DNA from: Cerina sp048266425
GTDB lineage: Bacteria > Bacteroidota > Bacteroidia > Flavobacteriales > Flavobacteriaceae
NCBI GenBank assembly: GCA_048266425.1
Contig: JBLWZN010000005.1
Location: 53,892-117,891, forward strand
DNA: 64,000 nucleotides
Direction of reading: 5' to 3'
Shown one piece after another: positions 59,191-64,000 of the stretch; position 1 is the first letter of the stretch; each line of letters starts with the position of its first letter. The position numbers and the translations under genes were made by a program. The notes beneath the pieces are model-generated. The model ran no database searches and was not told the origin of the DNA. It saw nothing but the letters and a program-made list of their open reading frames with translations.

Positions 59191-59302
59191 AGTCTTGGAG
59201 TTTATGTGTTTATGAGATTAGTTTTTTTATTTTCAACCATCAACAAAAAAGAAGAGTTAGGAGTTCAGGGTTATGAGTGTTTTTATTTAACCATAAACCA
59301 TA
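59191..59302 (+). repeat. Period-7/8 arrays between clpP and clpX
   Basis: Octamer-like agtcttgg, agtttatg, tgtttatg run at 59191-59214. Four exact heptamers gagttag, gagttca, gggttat, gagtgtt run at 59254-59281. aaccata, aaccata in the opposite sense stand at 59289-59302. The reverse complement of the last array (tatggtt) resembles the G/T-type arrays before it. Confidence 0.75.
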
Positions 59303-59316
59303 AACTTTTTCATTTG

Positions 59317-59324
59317 TATTTTTG
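59317..59324 (+). promoter_or_regulatory. Putative -7 box (TATTTTTG) for clpX
   Basis: A full TAnnTTTG match 16 bases before the clpX ATG, directly right of the repeat arrays. clpX can probably be transcribed apart from clpP. Confidence 0.55.
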
Positions 59325-59340
59325 AAAGTTACCCATTATT

Positions 59341-60576
59341 ATGGCTAAAGAAAATTTAGAATGCTCCTTTTGTGGCCGGAAAAAGCCAGAGACAAATTTG
59401 CTAATTGCCGGTTTGGACGCCCATATATGTGATCGCTGTATAGAACAGGCACATGGCATTGTCGCAGAAGAGTCCAAACAGTCCAAGAACCATGATCTTT
59501 CCTCGGAACTAATTTTAAAAAAACCGATGGAGATCAAGGAGTTTTTGGACGCCTATATCATTGGACAAGAACGCACCAAAAAAGTAATGTCCGTGGCCGT
59601 TTACAATCACTACAAAAGATTGTTGCAACCCAAGGTCAAGGGGGATGACATTGAGATCCAGAAAAGCAATATTATAATAGTTGGGCAGACAGGGACCGGC
59701 AAGACCCTTATCGCCAGGACCATAGCGAAGATGCTGAACGTTCCCTTGGCCATTGTGGATGCCACAGTGCTTACGGAGGCGGGCTACGTGGGGGAAGATG
59801 TTGAAAGTATCCTTACCCGGTTGCTACAGGCTGCAGATTATAATTTGGAAAAGGCGGAACGGGGTATTGTTTTTATCGATGAGATCGATAAGATTGCGCG
59901 TAAGAGCGACAATCCTTCCATTACCCGCGATGTTTCCGGTGAAGGGGTCCAACAAGGCCTGTTGAAATTATTGGAGGGCACCGTTGTGAACGTGCCACCA
60001 AAAGGCGGTAGAAAACATCCCGACCAAAAATTTATAGAAGTAAATACCGAAAACATACTCTTTATAGCCGGAGGGGCGTTTGACGGGATAGAGCGTGCGA
60101 TCACCAAGCGCTTAAATATGCAAGCGGTGGGGTACAGCGTATCCAAAGTAGAGGAAAACCTGGATATTTCCAATATCTTGCAATACATCATTCCGAAGGA
60201 TCTTAAGGAATTTGGTTTGATACCGGAGATTATTGGTAGGCTGCCCGTACTAACCCATATGAATCCTTTGGACGCGACCACGCTGCGGGCCATACTTACG
60301 GAACCCAAGAACGCCATCATCAAGCAGTACGAAAAACTGTTCGCTATGGACGATATCAGCTTTAAGATTACGGATCAAGCCTTGGATTATATCGTACAGA
60401 AAGCCGTAGAATACAAATTGGGGGCCAGGGGACTCCGCTCTTTGTGCGAGGCCATTTTTACCGATGCCATGTTCGATCTCCCAAGCAGCGATGATAAGGA
60501 ATTTAAGGTGACCAAGGCCTATGCGGAGGAAAAATTAGCGCATGAGACCATCAAGAAATTGAAGGCGGTATCTTAG
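59341..60576 (+). CDS. clpX: ATP-dependent Clp protease ATP-binding subunit ClpX
   Basis: A 411-residue AAA+ unfoldase that feeds substrates into ClpP. The N-terminal zinc-binding domain has four cysteines (Cys8, Cys11, Cys30, Cys33). The Walker A is VGQTGTGKTLIA (near residue 117), pore-loop GYVGEDVES, Walker B IVFIDEIDKIARK (near 175), and the IGF-type ClpP-docking loop region lies in the variable part near 260. KLGARGLRSLCE holds the sensor 2 arginine. Length and order are standard. It follows clpP with a repeat-filled gap between them. Confidence 0.97.
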   Translation: MAKENLECSFCGRKKPETNLLIAGLDAHICDRCIEQAHGIVAEESKQSKNHDLSSELILKKPMEIKEFLDAYIIGQERTKKVMSVAVYNHYKRLLQPKVKGDDIEIQKSNIIIVGQTGTGKTLIARTIAKMLNVPLAIVDATVLTEAGYVGEDVESILTRLLQAADYNLEKAERGIVFIDEIDKIARKSDNPSITRDVSGEGVQQGLLKLLEGTVVNVPPKGGRKHPDQKFIEVNTENILFIAGGAFDGIERAITKRLNMQAVGYSVSKVEENLDISNILQYIIPKDLKEFGLIPEIIGRLPVLTHMNPLDATTLRAILTEPKNAIIKQYEKLFAMDDISFKITDQALDYIVQKAVEYKLGARGLRSLCEAIFTDAMFDLPSSDDKEFKVTKAYAEEKLAHETIKKLKAVS

Positions 60577-60655
60577 GAATTGCTGTTCGCTCACCGCTTT
60601 GCGCCATACGCAAAGAACCGGAATGCGATTAGCGTGTAGCAAATAGCTCGAAGCC

Positions 60656-61201
60656 TTAAACTTGTAGCTGTTTGGCCATCACCTTGTTCAAAAGCTCCCT
60701 ACATACCTTTTTTATAACTTTTTCGTCCGTATACATGTCATGGCCAAAATTGGGCATTACTTCCACGTCTATTCCTAATTTCTGTGACCAGTCCTGCGAA
60801 GGTCTATTGCGGTCATTTCCCCCGTATAGCAGGGAAATGCAACAATTTGGCTTTTCGCTTTCCAATCGGAGCCTAGTAGCCGAGATTACGGTTAGGGATT
60901 TCATGGGCAGCCCTCTTAAAGCAGCCTTCCAAGCGATGGCGCCACCGGTGCTAAATGCCAGATAATGACAAGGTTTGCTCTCCTTGGAAAGCAAGTGGGC
61001 GACCGCGGTATCGATGCCGCCTTGGGTAAATTCGGCATGGACATTTTCTTCCGAATCGATCATCGGATTGATACTTGCCAATTGCTGGCTATCATAAAAG
61101 GTGATGTTGTAATACTGCTGTAAATAGCCAAGGTAGGAGGTGATCCAAAGGCCTTTCTTTACGCCCCACATATCCGATAAAACTACGAGTCTTTCTGCCA
61201 T
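60656..61201 (-). CDS. Small alpha/beta-hydrolase-like protein
   Basis: A 181-residue protein with a minimal alpha/beta-hydrolase core and no lid. The candidate nucleophile elbow is LAFSTGGAIAWKAAL (Ser in F-S-T-G-G), and a histidine in MPNFGHDMY sits where the catalytic His is expected. The acidic residue may be the Asp in LYGGNDRNRP. No signal peptide is seen. It follows the GH3-type gene by 74 bases on the same strand. Activity is unknown, and the non-standard elbow leaves open that it is not an active hydrolase. Confidence 0.7.
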   Translation of the reverse strand: MAERLVVLSDMWGVKKGLWITSYLGYLQQYYNITFYDSQQLASINPMIDSEENVHAEFTQGGIDTAVAHLLSKESKPCHYLAFSTGGAIAWKAALRGLPMKSLTVISATRLRLESEKPNCCISLLYGGNDRNRPSQDWSQKLGIDVEVMPNFGHDMYTDEKVIKKVCRELLNKVMAKQLQV

Positions 61202-61275
61202 AATAAAGAAGATTTACAAATGCTAGGTTAGGTTTCGACCCTCAATTTGCAAAATAAAGGGCCGTCCTTCCTATT

Positions 61276-62790
61276 TTATTTGTTCATCTGAAGCAATTCC
61301 TCGATGTAGTTCCTATCGTTGGACAATCTGGGAATCTTATGTTGACCCCCCAATTTGTTTCTTGATTTGAGCCAATCATAAAATAGGTTTTCCCTTGCGA
61401 TGTGTACTTTGGGCATTTTTAGGGTGATGTTGTTGTATCGTTTTGCCTCGTAATCGGAGTTCAGGGATTTAAGGGCGTTGTCCAGAAATTCGGTGAAGTA
61501 ATCGATTTCTTTAGGGGGCTTTCTAAATTCAATAATCCATTCGTGAGCACCTTTTTCCCTGCCCACCATAAAAATGGGTCCAGCAGTATAATCCTTTATT
61601 TCGGCCCCAGTCTTTAGGCAAATACTTTTGAGGGCTTCCTCGGCATTTTCGATTATCAATTCCTCCCCGAACACGTTGATGTGATGTTTGGTACGTCCCG
61701 TAATTCGGATTCTATAAGGATCCTTGGAAGTAAAGCGCACCGTATCGCCTATTTTATAGCGCCAAAGTCCCGCGTTGGTGGTTATGACGATGGCATAATT
61801 TTTTTGAACTTCCACTTCCCAAAGGGGTATTGTTTTCTGATCCTGCGTTCCGTAAACTTCCATGGGAATAAATTCATAAAAAATTCCATAGTCCAACATC
61901 AACAGAAGATCGTCGGCGTTGTTGCGGTCCTGTATGGCAAAAAAACCTTCGGAAGCGTTATAGATTTCGTAATAGTTAAAACTTTTTCTCGGTAGAATTT
62001 TCTTGTACTGTTCCTTATAAGGTTGAAAACTAACCCCTCCATGAAAATACACTTCCAAATTTTCCCAGACCTGGAACAAGTGGCTCTTCCCGGTATCCTC
62101 AAGAACTTGGTTTAGGAGGACCAACATCCAGGAAGGCACCCCGGCCAAACTGGTCACATTTTCTTGCAGGCTTTCCTTTATGATGGCCCCTAGTTTGGTT
62201 TCCCATTCTCCCATCAGTGAAACCCGATTGCTCGGGGTGCTGCTGAGCTCGGCCCAAAACGGCATATTATCGATAAGTATGGCAGAGAGGTCACCAAATA
62301 CGGAGCCATTGTCCTCGTAGAGCTGCTTGCTACCACCGAGCCTTAAACTCTTGCCCAGGAACAACTGTGAATTTTCATTGTTGTTCAGATAAAGGCACAA
62401 AAGGTCCTTGGCCGATTTATAATGACAATCCTCGAGGGCCTCATTGCTTACCGGGATAAATTTGCTCTTTGCATTGGTGGTACCGCTGCTCTTTGCGAAC
62501 CATTTGATAGAAGTGGGCCAAAACAAATTCTGCTCGCCCCGTCTGGTTCGCTCTATGATAGGTTCTATCTCCTCATAGGAGACCATGGGTACCCGTTCGG
62601 AAAAGGTTTCATAATTTTCTATGGACCCAAAATCGTAGGTCCGACCTATTTCAGTATCGCCGGCAATATCCAAAAGTTGGCGCAGCACTTCTTGCTGTAC
62701 CTCTTCCGGATATTTAAGGAATAGCTCTATTTGATGGTAGCGCTTGCGGAGCAGCCAGGAGGCAAGGGAATTGATGATTGGTATTGGCAT
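61276..62790 (-). CDS. GH3 auxin-responsive-promoter family protein (acyl-acid amido synthetase-like)
   Basis: A 504-residue ANL-superfamily adenylating enzyme of the GH3 family (the plant 'Gretchen Hagen 3' group, not glycoside hydrolase family 3). Signs are FAKSSGTTNAKSKFIPVS (ATP phosphate loop), YYEIYNASEGFFAIQD (ATP motif), and LWRYKIGDTVRFTSKDPYRIRITGRTKHHINVFGEEL (third ATP motif and hinge). Plant members join amino acids to jasmonate or auxin. The role of bacterial homologues is largely unknown. It is followed by a small alpha/beta-hydrolase-like gene, possibly a make-and-break pair, which is speculative. Confidence 0.9.
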   Translation of the reverse strand: MPIPIINSLASWLLRKRYHQIELFLKYPEEVQQEVLRQLLDIAGDTEIGRTYDFGSIENYETFSERVPMVSYEEIEPIIERTRRGEQNLFWPTSIKWFAKSSGTTNAKSKFIPVSNEALEDCHYKSAKDLLCLYLNNNENSQLFLGKSLRLGGSKQLYEDNGSVFGDLSAILIDNMPFWAELSSTPSNRVSLMGEWETKLGAIIKESLQENVTSLAGVPSWMLVLLNQVLEDTGKSHLFQVWENLEVYFHGGVSFQPYKEQYKKILPRKSFNYYEIYNASEGFFAIQDRNNADDLLLMLDYGIFYEFIPMEVYGTQDQKTIPLWEVEVQKNYAIVITTNAGLWRYKIGDTVRFTSKDPYRIRITGRTKHHINVFGEELIIENAEEALKSICLKTGAEIKDYTAGPIFMVGREKGAHEWIIEFRKPPKEIDYFTEFLDNALKSLNSDYEAKRYNNITLKMPKVHIARENLFYDWLKSRNKLGGQHKIPRLSNDRNYIEELLQMNK

Positions 62791-62888
62791 TTTTGGGTAT
62801 CTTTATGCTAAAATTTTAAGGGCACTAACAATAGCTCAGTTAAAAATAGCCTTAAAATCCGTCAACGTCAAAATTAAACGATCTTTCT

Positions 62889-63683
62889 ATGCCATACGAA
62901 GGGGTACTTCAAAAAATGCAGACTGAAATGGGTTCGCCCATACAATACTATTTGATCTTCCCGAACGATTTCCTTAATATGAACCAGGTGTTGGACAAGG
63001 AGCTCGAGATTCGGTTTATAAAATACCAATGTCTTAATTGCGGACAGGACCAACCAATTTTTAGACAAGGATTTTGCAAGTCCTGTTTTTTTGAAATACC
63101 AAGTGCCGGGGATTGGATCATGCGTCCAGAGCTAAGTACTGCCCATTTGGGAAAGGAAGACCGAGATCTTGAATATGAAAGAAAGGTACAATTGCAGCCC
63201 CATATCGTTTATTTGGCAAATTCGAGTAATATAAAGGTTGGGGTTACCCGGAAGTCACAAGTCCCTACCCGATGGATCGACCAAGGGGCCCACGAGGCCA
63301 TAGAAATCCTGGAGGTGCCCAATAGATATTTGGCAGGTATCGCCGAAGTCGCGCTTAAGGAACATATAGGGGATAAGACCAATTGGCGCAAGATGTTGAC
63401 CAATGATGTGGAAGATGAAGATCTTGTGGCTTGGCGTAACAAGCTGCAGCAGTACATCCCGGAAGAGGCCGCCCCATATTTTATTCAAAACAATAAAGAG
63501 ACCCAAATGGAATTCCCTGTCCTGCATTACCCCAAAAAGGTAAAAAGTCTTAATCTGGACAAAACCCCAGTGTATAGGGGTGTTTTAGAGGGCATCAAAG
63601 GGCAATATCTCATTTTTGGGGATGATACCGTTTTTAATGTTAGGGGTAGCGAAGGGTATTATGTTTCGCTGGATATCCTTTAG
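62889..63683 (+). CDS. DUF2797 domain-containing protein
   Basis: A 264-residue soluble protein of the DUF2797 family. A zinc-ribbon-like set of cysteines lies at about residues 50-75 (YQCLNCGQDQP and GFCKSCFFE). A GIY-YIG-like core follows, with HIVYLANSSNIKVGVTRKSQVPTRWIDQGA. The Arg and the later WRNKLQQYIPEE region suggest nuclease ancestry, but catalytic residues are uncertain. A C-terminal small beta domain (about 195-264) ends the protein. Its function is unknown. It is divergent from the GH3-family gene across 98 bases. Confidence 0.85.
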   Translation: MPYEGVLQKMQTEMGSPIQYYLIFPNDFLNMNQVLDKELEIRFIKYQCLNCGQDQPIFRQGFCKSCFFEIPSAGDWIMRPELSTAHLGKEDRDLEYERKVQLQPHIVYLANSSNIKVGVTRKSQVPTRWIDQGAHEAIEILEVPNRYLAGIAEVALKEHIGDKTNWRKMLTNDVEDEDLVAWRNKLQQYIPEEAAPYFIQNNKETQMEFPVLHYPKKVKSLNLDKTPVYRGVLEGIKGQYLIFGDDTVFNVRGSEGYYVSLDIL

Positions 63684-63757
63684 AAAATTCAAAATTAAAT
63701 GTCAAACTTAAGCTCAAATGGTGGTTTATGTTTTTTCAACCATCAAACATTGCTGAG

Positions 63758-63869
63758 GAGCCAAGAATCAAGAGCTAAGATTAAGGAAAATAGAACATAG
63801 AAAATAGACTAAAACAGTTTATGAGTTTAGTGGGATAGTGTCTTTTTAACCCTTAACCCTTAACCCCTA
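63758..63869 (+). repeat. Heptamer arrays after the DUF2797 gene
   Basis: Eight exact 7-base units run at 63758-63813: gagccaa, gaatcaa, gagctaa, gattaag, gaaaata, gaacata, gaaaata, gactaaa. A short G/T-type stretch follows. Then accctta, accctta, acccct run at 63849-63869. The 241-base gap holds no gene apart from the start at its right edge. Confidence 0.85.
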
Positions 63870-63924
63870 ACTGTCTATGCCTGAAATACGTTGACCGATT
63901 TTGGTTGGATAAAACTAATCAAAA

Positions 63925-64000
63925 ATGGCAGATCTAGAAGGTTTCAAGAAATGTTTTGACAAACGGTTGTCCCGTAGTTTCGGGGAGAAGTTCAAAAAGG
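63925..64000 (+). CDS. Start of an unidentified protein
   Basis: An open frame begins with ATG at 63925 and runs off the right edge after 25 codons. The visible residues are charged and soluble (MADLEGFKKCFDKRLSRSFG then more Lys), without a signal peptide. No family can be named from so little. Confidence 0.5.
   Translation, partial: MADLEGFKKCFDKRLSRSFGEKFKK

Noticed and set aside
60597..60615. Hairpin CTTTGCG-CCATA-CGCAAAG after clpX
   Set aside because: A 7-bp perfect stem, but no T-run on either side, so I do not call it a terminator. It may still be a structured mRNA end.

Overview
The window is chromosomal DNA of a member of the Bacteroidota, almost certainly a marine Flavobacteriaceae (the Maribacter/Arenibacter/Zobellia type is my inference). 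The evidence is an ECF sigma/FecR/STN-TonB receptor signalling set, a DUF5606 protein, a 271-residue tetrahydropyridine succinyltransferase, secreted GH92, GH20 and GH32 enzymes, many lipoproteins, and promoter-like TAnnTTTG boxes upstream of many genes. No rRNA, tRNA, CRISPR array, prophage or transposase was recognised. Gene density is high, and only one gene-free gap exceeds 300 bases.

Layout. 1-2946: end of a secreted carboxypeptidase-regulatory-domain protein, an unknown 141-residue protein, and argS. 2994-9680: a cell-surface signalling locus (ECF sigma, FecR anti-sigma, STN TonB receptor, then a HAD phosphatase) divergent from a large repeat-built lipoprotein. 9822-12518: ffh, a four-helix-bundle gene and folD. 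12655-18476: a small lipoprotein, a Tat-type Gfo/Idh/MocA oxidoreductase divergent from a GH92 mannosidase, and a CCA-adding-type enzyme. 18767-23605: tsaC-like gene and three glycosyltransferase genes, one a GT4-GT2 fusion. 23878-26322: dapD divergent from ruvX-def, then DUF5606. 26402-30356: GH20, SGNH hydrolase and M20C dipeptidase. 30624-34723: a probable operon TPR - DUF368 - DUF368 - aroE. 34823-40419: class III aminotransferase, OstA-like protein, Tat-type beta-propeller, Nramp-like transporter. 40524-46521: M61 peptidase, DUF4239, SanA-like protein, and a rhodanese / TIGR04282 transferase / purine nucleoside phosphorylase set that resembles part of an arsenosugar pathway. 46662-51105: GH32, DoxX, M28 peptidase, GNAT. 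51244-56650: lipoprotein ADP-ribosylglycohydrolase, small-molecule kinase, NYN/OST-HTH protein, unknown secreted protein, rarA. 56889-60576: tig - clpP - clpX. 60656-64000: alpha/beta hydrolase, GH3-family protein, DUF2797 and the start of another gene.

The strongest unexplained signal is not a gene. Short arrays of degenerate repeats with a strict 7-base (sometimes 8-base) period sit in at least ten intergenic gaps, nearly always just after a stop codon. Each locus has its own heptamer wording, and several loci carry two arrays in opposite orientation. One such inverted pair brackets the four-helix-bundle gene between ffh and folD, which suggests a mobile or amplifying system with that protein as a candidate component. 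Other notable points are a short element with terminal inverted repeats at 42161-42261, two probable leaderless promoters with identical geometry, an Nramp homologue without the canonical metal motif, and a phosphorylase whose specificity residue suits adenine nucleosides.
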